Origin: a virus
DNA: 64,000 nucleotides
IMG/VR virus record: IMGVR_UViG_3300036851_000400
Coordinates: 1-64,000 of that record
Direction: 5' to 3' (one strand)
The position numbers and the translations under genes are program-made. The notes beneath the pieces were generated by a model, which made no database searches, was not told the origin of the DNA, and saw nothing but the letters and a program-made list of their open reading frames with translations. This document shows, in pieces, positions 1-8,202 of the stretch. Each line of letters opens with the position of its first letter. Position 1 is the stretch's first letter.

Positions 1-108
1 CATCCGAGGTTGCTGGAGCGCATTACCATTCGATCCTACGCTGACGGCGACTGTCCAGCGGGAGGCCGCCCGTTAAAGGCCAGCGTGGTGGTGGGAGGTG
101 GACGGTGA
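1..108 (+). CDS. 3' end of an unidentified CDS, truncated by the window edge
   Basis: Frame 1 is open from the first base to a TGA at 106-108, which overlaps the GTG of the next gene as GTGA, the junction used between most genes here. The 35 visible residues are Gly/Arg-rich near the end and show no domain. The start lies outside the window, so function cannot be judged. Confidence 0.4.
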   Translation, partial: HPRLLERITIRSYADGDCPAGGRPLKASVVVGGGR

Positions 109-281
109 ACCTCACGCAGCGAGACATCGAAATCCTGGAAGAGGCTACCCAACACTCGGGCGACTGCCGCTGTGAGATGTGCCTGGAATGGTGGCGCCTT
201 TGCGGAGAGGATGACGGCAAGCCGGGAAACTTCGGGCCGTTTACCAAGGAAGAAATCGAGGCGGCGGGAGGTCTACGATGA
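105..281 (+). CDS. Small Cys-rich phage protein, 58 aa
   Basis: GTG start with GGGAGG about 8 bases upstream, in a GTGA overlap with the gene before it. The protein has a C-x-C-x-x-C cluster (CRCEMC) and a later Cys near a Trp-Trp pair, which suggests a metal site. Its TGA overlaps the ATG of the next gene (ATGA), so it belongs to the same early operon. Function unknown. Confidence 0.55.
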   Translation: MNLTQRDIEILEEATQHSGDCRCEMCLEWWRLCGEDDGKPGNFGPFTKEEIEAAGGLR

Positions 282-1012
282 TCGCCCAGCGCCCCGCCCG
301 CAAGGTCTTCGCCCCCGGCTCCTACCGATGGGACCCTGAGAAGGGCCTTCTCTCCTCCGATGCGGAGCTGTTCGGCAAGGCTAAGGCCCAGGCTCCCCCG
401 CCGACTTTACCGCCCATAGCTTTCGGCCCTTTGCGCGTGGAGTGCTTTGGCCGTCAGCTCTACGTCTGCGGAGAGGGTCACTACTTTGAAGTAGAGAGCC
501 GGTCGAAGGCAGCCCAGGAGATCCGAGAGCTCCAGGCGCCGCCCGTGCTCGACTGCTACGGTCTGATGCGCCTGGGATGTGGCGGCGCCCGCCATGATCC
601 CGAGCTTCAAAATCCTCACGCTGAGGACTCCTGCCCCTGTGTGAAACCGGGCCGCGCCCTGTTCCAGGAGTTCGGGACGATCGCTTATCCAGCGAGCGAG
701 GACGACCCGAGACCCTGCCATTCCATCGAGGAGACCGTGATCGAAGGCGTCCGCGTCCGGCTGTGCTGCCGGTGCGCGGGACTGATCTCGACGCCTGATC
801 TTATCGAAGCCGCCCGGGCCTTTGCAGGGACTCAATCGAACGCACCCGCCCTTGCAGCACCCCCTGGAGGGGTAACCGGCTTTGAGGCGGAGCACCGCGC
901 ACCATCGGTTGAGCCCCTGGAGGGGCCGCACGGACCCTCCACGGACAGTCTCCTTACCCGCCCTGGAATCGCTGGGGCGGCCTTTTTGTCCGCTGTCAGG
1001 GAAGAGCGATGA
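278..1012 (+). CDS. Cys-rich hypothetical protein, 244 aa
   Basis: ATG start in an ATGA overlap with the upstream gene. The N-terminal third looks ordered. The middle (about residues 85-170) has repeated Cys and His residues (LGCGGARH, DSCPCV, RPCH, RLCCRCAG) that could bind zinc. The C-terminal 60 residues are Ala/Pro/Gly-rich and probably disordered. No family was recognised; it is early-operon accessory DNA. Confidence 0.55.
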   Translation: MIAQRPARKVFAPGSYRWDPEKGLLSSDAELFGKAKAQAPPPTLPPIAFGPLRVECFGRQLYVCGEGHYFEVESRSKAAQEIRELQAPPVLDCYGLMRLGCGGARHDPELQNPHAEDSCPCVKPGRALFQEFGTIAYPASEDDPRPCHSIEETVIEGVRVRLCCRCAGLISTPDLIEAARAFAGTQSNAPALAAPPGGVTGFEAEHRAPSVEPLEGPHGPSTDSLLTRPGIAGAAFLSAVREER

Positions 1013-1566
1013 TGATCTCCAACCTACAACCCCCGTTCGACCCCTCTGTGGATGCCTTGCTCCCCCTGAGAGAGGGCCTATTCGGCGTCGTATCTCAGGT
1101 CGATTTGACTCCCGAGTTGCTCGAATGTGTGTGGTACATCCTGCGCACGCCTTCCGGGTTGCAGTACATCCAGTCGCGCGCCGGCCTTTTACACCGTCGC
1201 CTCCTCAAATCCACCCGCAAACAGTTGGTTGACCACCGGAACCATAACGGCCTCGACAACCGTCGCTGCAACATCCGGCCCTCAACCTACAGCCTCAATG
1301 CGGCGAATGCCCGCCCCCCTCGGCAAGGGGCATCGCGATTTAAGGGCGTGACGTTTGACCGCTCTCGGAATCTCTGGCTGGCGAGGCTCTATCAGGGCAA
1401 GAAAAGGACGCTCTTTCGGCAACGGTTCGCCTCGGAGGTCGAAGCGGCCCGGGCGTACGACTTTGCGGCCCTCGAACACTTCGGTGAGCACACCTTGCTG
1501 AATCTCCCCGATTCTGCCCTCTTGTTCGCTAAGGCTCGGCCTGAGCTGGTGGAGGTGGAGAGTTGA
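1009..1566 (+). CDS. AP2-domain HNH homing endonuclease
   Basis: The middle carries a His-containing VDHRNHNGLDNRRCNIR stretch followed by STYSLNAANA, the usual core of phage HNH endonucleases that carry an AP2 DNA-binding domain. The AP2 part follows as FKGVTFDRSRNLWLARL, then EAARAYDFAALEHFGE. Such free-standing enzymes cut DNA lacking the gene and spread by repair; they do not normally serve phage growth. ATG start in an ATGA overlap with the previous gene. It sits between unrelated small genes, as expected of an inserted element. Family assignment is firm; activity is not shown. Confidence 0.88.
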   Translation: MMISNLQPPFDPSVDALLPLREGLFGVVSQVDLTPELLECVWYILRTPSGLQYIQSRAGLLHRRLLKSTRKQLVDHRNHNGLDNRRCNIRPSTYSLNAANARPPRQGASRFKGVTFDRSRNLWLARLYQGKKRTLFRQRFASEVEAARAYDFAALEHFGEHTLLNLPDSALLFAKARPELVEVES

Positions 1567-1814
1567 GCATCTACGCCCGCATTCGAATTGCCGTCGCCGT
1601 CAACAACCTGGGCGAGTGGAGCGCAGCGGGGTGGAAGCTCGGTTCGGAGCCGTTCGATCCGACCATGGCGAGGGAGACCGCATGGGTCGGACTTGAAGAG
1701 CATCCCGGCGATTGCGCTCACCTCGTCTGGATCACCGCCGAAATTCCCGTGCCCAAGGTCAACGAAGTGGACGCCCTAGCGGTTGAAGTGTCGGCTCCCG
1801 AGGTGGAGACGTGA
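1563..1814 (+). CDS. Hypothetical protein, 83 aa
   Basis: TTG start overlapping the stop of the AP2-HNH gene; GTGGAGGTGGAG just upstream can act as a Shine-Dalgarno. Predicted to be a small alpha/beta protein (IRIAVAVNN, AHLVWITAEI) with an acidic Val-rich tail. No motif recognised. It ends in a GTGA overlap with the next gene. Confidence 0.5.
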   Translation: MSIYARIRIAVAVNNLGEWSAAGWKLGSEPFDPTMARETAWVGLEEHPGDCAHLVWITAEIPVPKVNEVDALAVEVSAPEVET

Positions 1815-2188
1815 GCATCCGCACCGTCTACTTCGTGGACTGCAACGGCAAGGGTTGCCGGCGCCCTCCTCTCCAATTCAAGGCCATCGACTTGACGGAC
1901 GCCGCGGTCCGCGCTCTCGGTTGGGTGCAAGCCCGCGAGCCCGGGTCAGGCCGCGTCCTCCACTTCTGCCCTGATTGCAAGCCGGCATCCGCCTCTGCGG
2001 GCGCTTCTGAGCGAGCCCTCCTTCCCCGGACCTCACCGTCCGGCGTCGCAGTCGCTCCCGCTCAGGCGCGCCCGGAGAGACGGAATCCTCTCCAGAAAGG
2101 AGAGAGACGGACCGACTACGACGCCCGCCCCGGGCATGAGACGCCTGGGGCGGATTCCTCTTTGCCTCTCCTGGAGGGCGCGGCGTGA
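1811..2188 (+). CDS. Zinc-ribbon-like hypothetical protein, 125 aa
   Basis: GTG start in a GTGA overlap. Residues 1-58 look folded and contain CNGKGC near the start and CPDC near residue 55, a spacing compatible with one zinc site. The remaining half is Arg/Pro/Ala-rich and probably disordered. Function unknown. Confidence 0.5.
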   Translation: MSIRTVYFVDCNGKGCRRPPLQFKAIDLTDAAVRALGWVQAREPGSGRVLHFCPDCKPASASAGASERALLPRTSPSGVAVAPAQARPERRNPLQKGERRTDYDARPGHETPGADSSLPLLEGAA

Positions 2189-2316
2189 AGATCTTCCTGG
2201 AGATTCTCGGGATAGTGGCCGTCACCTTGGGTCCGGTCTGGATCGTAGCCGGCCTCTGGATAGCGGCGCTCTCACGGCCAGACCAGGAGCCGCAATCGAA
2301 GCAGGAGGTGAACTGA
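2185..2316 (+). CDS. Small single-pass membrane protein, 43 aa
   Basis: GTG start in a GTGA overlap with the previous gene; the stop is two bases before the next ATG. Residues 4-29 form one hydrophobic segment with two Trp residues (LGPVWIVAGLWIAAL), followed by a short polar tail. A single membrane helix is predicted. Its position in the early operon argues against a holin, but no role can be given. Confidence 0.5.
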   Translation: MKIFLEILGIVAVTLGPVWIVAGLWIAALSRPDQEPQSKQEVN

Positions 2317-2317
2317 G

Positions 2318-2530
2318 ATGTTGACCTACACACAGGACGGACGGCCGGCCGATCGGGCCACGGCTGTCTATGAAGCCCGCGTGGCGAAGTGCGGTCCAAG
2401 ACGCGGGGAGGATCGGAATTGCAACCCCTCCGAGGCGCTGATTCAGGCGTCATTCGGAGGCCGCGAAGCCCAGGCGGCAGTGCTTCGCGGTGAGCAAGCG
2501 CAATCAGACAAGAAATCGAAGCGGGCCTAG
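2318..2530 (+). CDS. Hypothetical protein, 70 aa
   Basis: ATG start one base after the previous stop, with GGAGGTGAACTGAG as ribosome-binding site. Basic, Ala/Arg-rich and without a recognisable domain. It is the last gene before a strong stem-loop at 2539-2561. Confidence 0.45.
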   Translation: MLTYTQDGRPADRATAVYEARVAKCGPRRGEDRNCNPSEALIQASFGGREAQAAVLRGEQAQSDKKSKRA

Positions 2531-2538
2531 AAAACTGC

Positions 2539-2561
2539 GGCCCCGGCGGGTACCCGGGGCC
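2539..2561 (+). terminator. GC-only stem-loop between two early genes
   Basis: GGCCCCGG pairs perfectly with CCGGGGCC across a 7-base loop. No T-run follows, so it is a weak intrinsic terminator at best; it could be an attenuator or an mRNA-stabilising hairpin. It ends 26 bases before the strongly initiated gene at 2588. Confidence 0.35.
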
Positions 2562-2587
2562 ATTGACCAGACAGGAGGAGATAGCTC

Positions 2588-3055
2588 ATGTCCGATCCGA
2601 TCAAAGATCTTAACACGGCCCCCGATGCACGCCGTCCGCGCCTGACCGAAGTGGGTCGGGACTTCATCGCCGCTGGCATGCTGGATGACGCCTCGGAGTT
2701 GATCGCCCTTGCGGCCTGCTCCATCCATGAATCGGTAGCGCAGTACATCGAAGCCCTGAGCACGGCGTCCCTTGGAAGAGAGATCCAGGCGTCGCCCCCC
2801 AATGAATTCGCCGAGGTGCTGGCCGACATGCTGCGCGGCCGGGAAGTAATCAGCGGTAAGCCGTCCGACCCCGCCGTCTCCGATCTCCCCGACGAAGGAC
2901 TTCCTCCAAGAGTCCGCAACCTCTTAGACCAGGAGCTTCAAAGGATGGCGGAAGCGGCCGAGGACGCCGGGATGGTTCCCGAAGAAGAGCAAGCCCTTGA
3001 AGCCGGCCTATCGCTTCTCGACGACGCGATGCGCGAGGAACCGGAGGCGTCATGA
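2588..3055 (+). CDS. Acidic hypothetical protein upstream of the recombination genes, 155 aa
   Basis: ATG preceded by a near-perfect Shine-Dalgarno (AGGAGGAG, 7-base spacing). Predicted mostly alpha-helical and acidic, with helices such as SELIALAACSIHESVAQYI and an EEEQALEAGLSLLDDAM C-terminus. It overlaps the exonuclease gene by ATGA, so it may be a partner of the recombination module; this rests on position only. Confidence 0.5.
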   Translation: MSDPIKDLNTAPDARRPRLTEVGRDFIAAGMLDDASELIALAACSIHESVAQYIEALSTASLGREIQASPPNEFAEVLADMLRGREVISGKPSDPAVSDLPDEGLPPRVRNLLDQELQRMAEAAEDAGMVPEEEQALEAGLSLLDDAMREEPEAS

Positions 3056-4164
3056 TCGCGCCGAGCCTTACGCCGCCTGTGGTCGCCACGACGGAGCTTC
3101 AGTTCGTCCGGTATCCCGACCGGGAGTCGTGGCTCGAGGCTCGCCGATTCTCAATCGGCTCTTCGGACGCCGCAGCCCTGATGGGCGAGTCGAATTGGGC
3201 CTCTCCGCTGACGCTCAACTATTCAAAGCGCGGTCTCTCGCCAGTCATGAGCGAGGACCTCGACCGAGCCGAAGAGCTGGAATGGCACCGGCGCCGTGAA
3301 GACGAGATCGCCTGCTGGTGGTGGGAGCGTCTCCAGGTCAAGGAGGAGAACCTCTACTGGAAGCGGGTGCTAGGAGTCAATGCTGAAGTAGAAATGGTGG
3401 ACCCCGGCGACTACACCGTCGCGCTTCGGATGGTGGATGGAGTGCCGCTGTCGGCAACCTTTGACCGCATCCTTCTTCGCAGCCGACTCAGGGATCGCAG
3501 TTGGGTGCATTTCCCAGCGGGGCTCTTCCGTGATTCCAAAGCGCCAGGCCCGATGTTTTCCGATGCAGGCAATGACCTAATCCAGGATGCGCTCGTCGGT
3601 CCCGTCGAGTTGAAGAACGCCGCCCCCTGGATGGCGAAGCACTGGCGGGAAGAGCCGCCGCTCATCTACTCGTTGCAGTTGCAGCACCAGCTCCTCGTCG
3701 CCGGCGTCCGCCCCGGCTACATGGTGGCATCCCTCGGAGGGCAGCCGCCAGTCTGGGCCGAACAGCTCGCCGACGGCGAGGTCCGCCACGTCCTCATGGC
3801 CACCTATCGGCGGTTCTGGCGCTCGGTCCTGGACAATGAGGACATCCCGGCCGATTACAAGGACGTGACCTCCAAAGCGATCCTCGCCCGCTACGCCAAG
3901 GACGACGGCAAGACGGTGACTCTCGGCGACGACGGAATCCTCTGGTGGAAGCAGTACCGGAATGCGCGCGAGTCCGCGAAGTCCCACTCGCAACTCAAAG
4001 AGGAAGCGAAGAACCAACTAGCCCAGATGATCGGCGAGGCCACCTTCGCGCTGCTTCCGGACGGCACGCAGCTTTCCTACAAGGCTGACAAAGCGGGGCA
4101 TCGGCGTCTCCGGCAGATCGGCGAGGAAGAGACCGCCGTTGACTCCGAATGGAAGGCCTTCTGA
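3052..4164 (+). CDS. YqaJ-type viral recombinase exonuclease
   Basis: Lambda-exonuclease fold enzyme that resects DNA ends to give single strands for annealing. Motifs in order: IGSSDAAALMG (residues 35-45); an Asp in SATFDRIL (D138); the catalytic pair in GPVELKNA (E186, K188); and the Gln-containing helix YSLQLQHQLLVAG (about 206-218). This is the D...ExK plus Q layout of the YqaJ family. Length 370 aa is normal for the family. It overlaps the RecT-like gene by one base (TGATG), so the two are probably translationally coupled, as in Red-type pairs. Confidence 0.88.
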   Translation: MIAPSLTPPVVATTELQFVRYPDRESWLEARRFSIGSSDAAALMGESNWASPLTLNYSKRGLSPVMSEDLDRAEELEWHRRREDEIACWWWERLQVKEENLYWKRVLGVNAEVEMVDPGDYTVALRMVDGVPLSATFDRILLRSRLRDRSWVHFPAGLFRDSKAPGPMFSDAGNDLIQDALVGPVELKNAAPWMAKHWREEPPLIYSLQLQHQLLVAGVRPGYMVASLGGQPPVWAEQLADGEVRHVLMATYRRFWRSVLDNEDIPADYKDVTSKAILARYAKDDGKTVTLGDDGILWWKQYRNARESAKSHSQLKEEAKNQLAQMIGEATFALLPDGTQLSYKADKAGHRRLRQIGEEETAVDSEWKAF

Positions 4165-5312
4165 TGGCTACCACCGACGCCAATCAGATCGCCCCCGTGG
4201 ACCGCGCCCTCCTAGACGTGCGAAAGATGCTGGCGCACGGTCCAAACATGGCTCGGCTGGAGTCGCTCCTCGGCCGCTACATGCCGATCGAAAGATTCTG
4301 CGGCTCCATCCTGGTGCTCTGCCGGCAGAACCCCGACCTGCTTGACACGCAGAAGACGACTCGGGCCTCCCTGTTGCTCGGCGTCATGCGGATCGCGCAG
4401 TGGCAACTGTCTCCCGATCCGGCTCTCGGGCAAGCTTGGCTGATTCCCCGGAAAGGCGTGGCCTGTGTGCAGTTGGGATGGAAAGGCTGTCTCGCCCTGG
4501 CCTACCGGCATCCGCTCATGGGGGCGGTGCGGTACAACGTGGTTGCGAAACAAGATCGATTCGTTTGGGAGGATGGTCGTAATTGGCGTCTTGAGCACGA
4601 GCCGAGCCCGGAGGGATGGCCGGCTTCCCTAAATGACATCGTGGCCTGCTGGACGATTCTTGAGCTTCGGACCGGCTTCTCCATACCGATGGTGAAGTAT
4701 CTCCCGGACATCTTGCGGCACAAGGCTCGCGGGCAGGGCCCGCAGGTTGCGTGGGCTACGGACCCGGCCGCGATGGCTCTGAAGACCACCATCGCCGACG
4801 CTTGCCGGCGCGGACCGTTTGAGGGCGAAGCGGCGCGCCCGTTCGCCTTGGACGCCCAGGGTGAGGCCGGCAAGGGCCAGCCCGACGACGGCTCGATTGA
4901 CATCGATTACAGCGTCACCGGAGAGAACGGGGACGAACCGAAGGGGCCGCTGGCGAAGTTCAAGGACGCGCACCGAGAGCCGAGCGCTGCCCCGCGCCCT
5001 GAGCCGCTCGATGATGAGTCGGCTGACGATGAGCCGGACGTCTCCGACCCCATCAACGGCTCACCAGAGCACTTTGACGAGCTGCTGGACGAAGCCCTGC
5101 ATGGCGAAGGTGCGCCGCCAGCAACCTCCCGCTTGAGCCCTGAAGCGAAGCGCCGCATCCGCGACGCAGCCGACCGACAGAAGCTCGATTCCGCCCAGCT
5201 CGAGGCCCTCGCTGGCGGGTCTCTGGATCTGACCTCCAAACCAGAAACCGAGATCCTAGCAGCCATCCGGGACTACAAGGCTCCGAAATCGCCGGGGAGG
5301 AAGAGGTCGTGA
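4164..5312 (+). CDS. recT: RecT-family single-strand annealing protein
   Basis: Beta-type recombinase that coats single strands made by the adjacent exonuclease and anneals them to homologous DNA. Recognised from the RecT core: LRASLLLGVMRIAQ-like helix (here TTRASLLLGVMRIAQWQL), the LIPRKGVACVQLGWKGCLALA strand-turn region, and a later ATDPAAMALKTTIADAC-type helix. ATG at 4164 overlaps the exonuclease stop (TGATG) with GGAAGG upstream; an in-frame ATG at 4149 is less likely. The C-terminal 150 residues are acidic and disordered and end in a Lys/Arg-rich tail. Product 382 aa. Confidence 0.87.
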   Translation: MATTDANQIAPVDRALLDVRKMLAHGPNMARLESLLGRYMPIERFCGSILVLCRQNPDLLDTQKTTRASLLLGVMRIAQWQLSPDPALGQAWLIPRKGVACVQLGWKGCLALAYRHPLMGAVRYNVVAKQDRFVWEDGRNWRLEHEPSPEGWPASLNDIVACWTILELRTGFSIPMVKYLPDILRHKARGQGPQVAWATDPAAMALKTTIADACRRGPFEGEAARPFALDAQGEAGKGQPDDGSIDIDYSVTGENGDEPKGPLAKFKDAHREPSAAPRPEPLDDESADDEPDVSDPINGSPEHFDELLDEALHGEGAPPATSRLSPEAKRRIRDAADRQKLDSAQLEALAGGSLDLTSKPETEILAAIRDYKAPKSPGRKRS

Positions 5313-5572
5313 ACCGCTTCCGTATCGTCTGCCCTCGATGCCCCGATCAAAATGATCCTGGCGCGCACCTTGAGCTTGACCAGCTCGGGCCGTTGGTTCT
5401 CCATGAAGCCGTGGCGTCAGCGCTTAGACAGCTAGAGCCCGAAGAAGACCTTGAGCAGATCGCCGCCGCAGACGAGATCAGGGTGCGAGACATTGCGGAG
5501 TTCGTCACCGACCAAGGATATCCGAGCCTTGCGAGAAAAATCCTCTCTTTCTTTGCGGGAGTGGAGCCGTGA
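5309..5572 (+). CDS. Hypothetical protein of the recombination operon, 87 aa
   Basis: GTG start in a GTGA overlap with the RecT gene. An N-terminal CPRC is followed by an acidic helical part (EPEEDLEQIAAADEIRVRDI). One Cys pair is not enough for a complete zinc site. It overlaps the next gene by GTGA. Role unknown. Confidence 0.5.
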   Translation: MNRFRIVCPRCPDQNDPGAHLELDQLGPLVLHEAVASALRQLEPEEDLEQIAAADEIRVRDIAEFVTDQGYPSLARKILSFFAGVEP

Positions 5573-6021
5573 GCCGCGCCATCGGAGAGATCGGCGAGTA
5601 CCTGGAGAAGCCCGTCTCCTTGAAGAAGGGTCCCCTCCCGATGAAAAAGGTCAACGAGGAGCGGCGGGCCAAGCTGGAGGAACGCAACTTCGGCCAGCAC
5701 GGCGCCTGGATTCGGACCCGCCGCTGCGTCGTCGAGGAGCACGCCCATCCCACCCTGAAGATCCCCTGCATGGGGCGAATCGTGGCCTGTCACTTGATCC
5801 CAAGAGGCATGGGCGGCTGCAATGGCGACAGGTTCAGCTTGTTCCCGGCCTGCGAGCTTCACCACTCCGAACAGGAGGGCAGGACGGCAGAGTTCCAGGG
5901 GCTCTATGCGCTGGATCTCGCATTGCTCGTTGAAGACTACAACCTGCTCGATCCCTCGCTGACAGACGACGAGCGCGAGGCTGCGAGGCGGCGGCGAGCG
6001 CTGCTCAAGGAGCCCCGATGA
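5569..6021 (+). CDS. HNH-like nuclease (DUF968/Ref-like), 150 aa
   Basis: The central region CMGRIVACHLIPRGMGG followed by ACELHHSEQEGRTAEF matches the Cys/His layout of phage DUF968/Ref-type HNH proteins (His-x-Ile, Gly-Gly, then Cys-x-x-His-His). These proteins occur in phage recombination operons next to RusA-type resolvases, as here. GTG start in a GTGA overlap; an ATGA overlap links it to the resolvase gene. The exact subfamily is uncertain. Confidence 0.6.
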   Translation: MSRAIGEIGEYLEKPVSLKKGPLPMKKVNEERRAKLEERNFGQHGAWIRTRRCVVEEHAHPTLKIPCMGRIVACHLIPRGMGGCNGDRFSLFPACELHHSEQEGRTAEFQGLYALDLALLVEDYNLLDPSLTDDEREAARRRRALLKEPR

Positions 6022-6512
6022 GCGGCGAGGTTTGGATCCGCATTCCAGGGGAGCCCTGCGCTCAGGGGCGTACGAAATTCCGCATCTGGCGCGCAGGCGA
6101 CGGGCGCCAGGGTGTTGCGGCCTACGATCCCGCCAAGAGCCGGAACTGGAAGGCCGCTGCGCAAGAGCATATGCGCACGACTCTGGCCCGGTACGAGTTG
6201 ACATCTCCTCTGGTTCCCGACGGCCCGGTCGAGCTCGCTGTCTTCGCCTACTTCACCTGCCCGAAGACGGACTGGCGGAAGCGAGATTCCCGCCCCCGCC
6301 GCTGGCACACGAAGAAGCCCGACGGCGACAACATCCTAAAGGCCATCAAGGACGCCGCGAAGGGGGTCCTCTGGCTTGATGACTCACAAGTAGCGCGGGC
6401 TACCGTCGAAAAGATCATCGCTGCGCAGGGAGAGGCGCCGAGCGTCCAGGTTAGGGTGAGAAGGCTTGAGCCCCTGGCGGCATTGAGAGAGGAGGGGGCA
6501 TGCCCGAGCTGA
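6018..6512 (+). CDS. rusA: RusA-type Holliday junction resolvase
   Basis: Cuts four-way junctions made during phage recombination and replication. The N-terminus IRIPGEPCAQGRTKF is the typical RusA opening. The KKPDGDNILKAIKDA segment (D102, D104, K108) and WLDDSQV (D121, D122) provide the acidic metal-binding residues and the conserved Lys. Length (164 aa) is slightly above E. coli RusA. It lies in operon with the exonuclease and annealing protein and overlaps the preceding gene by ATGA. Confidence 0.9.
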   Translation: MSGEVWIRIPGEPCAQGRTKFRIWRAGDGRQGVAAYDPAKSRNWKAAAQEHMRTTLARYELTSPLVPDGPVELAVFAYFTCPKTDWRKRDSRPRRWHTKKPDGDNILKAIKDAAKGVLWLDDSQVARATVEKIIAAQGEAPSVQVRVRRLEPLAALREEGACPS

Positions 6513-6646
6513 AGACGGCCTCCGCCATCCTCTCTCCAAGCGTTGCGGCTCGGCTAGTGAGGTCCTTCATTCGCAACGAGATCCCGGTGAGCGTGACGCT
6601 CTGCGGGGCGAAGGTGTGCGTCACCCGGGAGGCTCCCCGTGGCTGA
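6500..6646 (+). CDS. Small hypothetical protein, 48 aa
   Basis: ATG with GGAGGGGG directly upstream (GAGAGGAGGGGGC), overlapping the end of the resolvase gene by 13 bases and the next GTG by 8. It has two Cys residues five apart (TLCGAKVCVT) and a predicted helix plus beta-hairpin. Function unknown. Confidence 0.5.
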   Translation: MPELKTASAILSPSVAARLVRSFIRNEIPVSVTLCGAKVCVTREAPRG

Positions 6647-7154
6647 GCGACCGATCATCTTCAGCGGAGGAGGGGTGCTAATGCCTGCTCGTGATCCAGA
6701 GAAGCTACGTGCGACGCAGCATCGCTACAAAGAGCGCAACCGAGCCTCGATCAACGCGCGGCGCCGAGCTACCTACGCCTCTGCCGCTGAGCTTCACCGA
6801 GATCGCCAGCGTCAGTACCGGCGAGCCAACGCGGAACACGTGAATCGGTACAACGCGGGTTGGTCGGCTCAGTATCGAGCCGCGCTGCGGGCCGAGTTCC
6901 TGGCCGTCTATGGTGGGCGTTGCTTCTGTTGCGGAGAATCTGAGCCACTCTTTCTGCAACTCGACCACACCGAAAACGACGGGGCTGCGCACAGGAGAGA
7001 GCACAAGACCGGAGCGAAATTACTGGCGGCCTTGAAGCGGCTTGGGTGGCCGAAAGAGAAATACCGAATCCTCTGCGCCAACTGCAATCACGGTAGGGCT
7101 CTGAATGGAGGCGTATGCCCGCATCAGCAGCGGCACCTGTCGAACGCCCAGTGA
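6639..7154 (+). CDS. HNH endonuclease with an N-terminal relic of the downstream ASCH gene
   Basis: C-terminal zinc-ribbon HNH nuclease: CFCCG (about residue 97), LQLDHTENDGAAHRRE, then ILCANCNHGRALNGGVCPH, as in many phage HNH endonucleases. The N-terminal half is rich in Arg/Tyr/Ala helices (RQRQYRRANAEHVNRY) and probably binds DNA. GTG start at 6639. The first residues AERPIIFSGGGVL closely resemble VERPVIFSGPMV near the start of the following ASCH protein; an internal ATG at 6681 begins the unrelated part. This suggests that the endonuclease inserted just inside an ASCH-type gene. Confidence 0.82.
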   Translation: MAERPIIFSGGGVLMPARDPEKLRATQHRYKERNRASINARRRATYASAAELHRDRQRQYRRANAEHVNRYNAGWSAQYRAALRAEFLAVYGGRCFCCGESEPLFLQLDHTENDGAAHRREHKTGAKLLAALKRLGWPKEKYRILCANCNHGRALNGGVCPHQQRHLSNAQ

Positions 7155-7909
7155 TCTTTTCCGGCCCCATGGTGCGGGCGATCTTGGCGGGTGAGAAGAC
7201 GCAGACGCGGAGGATCGTCAAGCCTCAGCCGGTAGAGATGCCGGAAGAGAAAACAGGCGGGGTCACCATTATGCCGGCGCTCATGTGGGACAAGGGTGGC
7301 GCCTATGCGCGAGCGGTCGCCAAATACGCGGCGGCGCATCCCGGAGAACACGTAAACCCGCCGCCCTATGGAGTGAATATTGCCATTCCTTTCGGGGTTC
7401 ATTACGACAACCCCTATGGGCGGCCTGGAGATCGCCTCTGGGTGCGCGAGACATGGCGGGTCGCGAGCATCAACCACGGGCTGAAGAATGCTCAGTTTTG
7501 GACGATTCAGTTTCGTGAAGGCTTCGGTGTCTTGCCGCATCCGCAACCCCCCCGCCATCTGTTTGGGCCGCTCACCAGCCGCACGGTCCTCCACGATGGT
7601 GAAACGGGGAATTCGTTCGGCCCGTGGCGCACCCCGATTCACCTACCCCGCTGGGCCTCGCGCCTCACCCTGGAGGTGACCGGCGTCAGAGTCCAGAGGC
7701 TTCAGGAGATCCGCTGCTACGATATTCGGGCGGAAGGCGTCTCTTGCCCGGAGCACGACTTTCCCGGTGGCTTCTGCACGAGCGAGTGCGCCTACCTGCG
7801 GCAGGCGTGGGCTGAAGCCTGGAATCGGATCAACGGCAATCGCGCTCCCTTTGAATCAAACCCTTGGGTCTGGGGGATCGAGTTCAAGGTGGCGGAGGCT
7901 CGCTCATGA
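7115..7909 (+). CDS. ASCH-domain (PUA-like fold) phage protein
   Basis: Begins with IFSGPMVRAILAGEKTQTRR, the hallmark of phage ASCH proteins, and continues with GRPGDRLWVRETW and a C-terminal AWAEAWNRINGNRAPF plus NPWVWGIEF block. ASCH domains have a PUA-like RNA-binding fold; the phage versions have no settled function. ATG at 7115 lies inside the upstream HNH gene (40-base overlap), so the present start appears to have been supplied by that gene. Length 264 aa is normal for the family. Confidence 0.8.
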   Translation: MPASAAAPVERPVIFSGPMVRAILAGEKTQTRRIVKPQPVEMPEEKTGGVTIMPALMWDKGGAYARAVAKYAAAHPGEHVNPPPYGVNIAIPFGVHYDNPYGRPGDRLWVRETWRVASINHGLKNAQFWTIQFREGFGVLPHPQPPRHLFGPLTSRTVLHDGETGNSFGPWRTPIHLPRWASRLTLEVTGVRVQRLQEIRCYDIRAEGVSCPEHDFPGGFCTSECAYLRQAWAEAWNRINGNRAPFESNPWVWGIEFKVAEARS

Positions 7910-8184
7910 TCCGCCGCCTGCTCCACTTCTTCGAGCCCGAGGAGGCGAGCCTGGAGGAGATCCAGGCCCGCTTGCGGACCTCGCCGGTCTCTCGGGAGTT
8001 CGTTCGCTGCTCCGGCTGCCAGAGCTTGGTGCGCGGAGCCCACGACTGCCCCACAACACCCGAGAAGCTGGCGCTCTTGCGGTTCCTTTTCGTGCGGCTC
8101 TCCCTTCGCAAGGAGAAGCGGCAGGCGCGCGAGCTGCGAAATGTCGTGCAACTTCAAACCGTCCGCCGGAAGGCAGGACGCTGA
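7906..8184 (+). CDS. Zinc-finger-like small protein, 92 aa
   Basis: ATG at 7906 overlaps the ASCH stop (ATGA). Contains C-x-x-C followed by H-x-x-C (RCSGCQSLVRGAHDC), a compact candidate metal site. The C-terminal half is basic and helical (RLSLRKEKRQARELRN), suggesting contact with nucleic acid. Function unknown. Confidence 0.55.
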   Translation: MIRRLLHFFEPEEASLEEIQARLRTSPVSREFVRCSGCQSLVRGAHDCPTTPEKLALLRFLFVRLSLRKEKRQARELRNVVQLQTVRRKAGR

Positions 8185-8202
8185 AAGGAGAGGAGATCAC
8201 CG

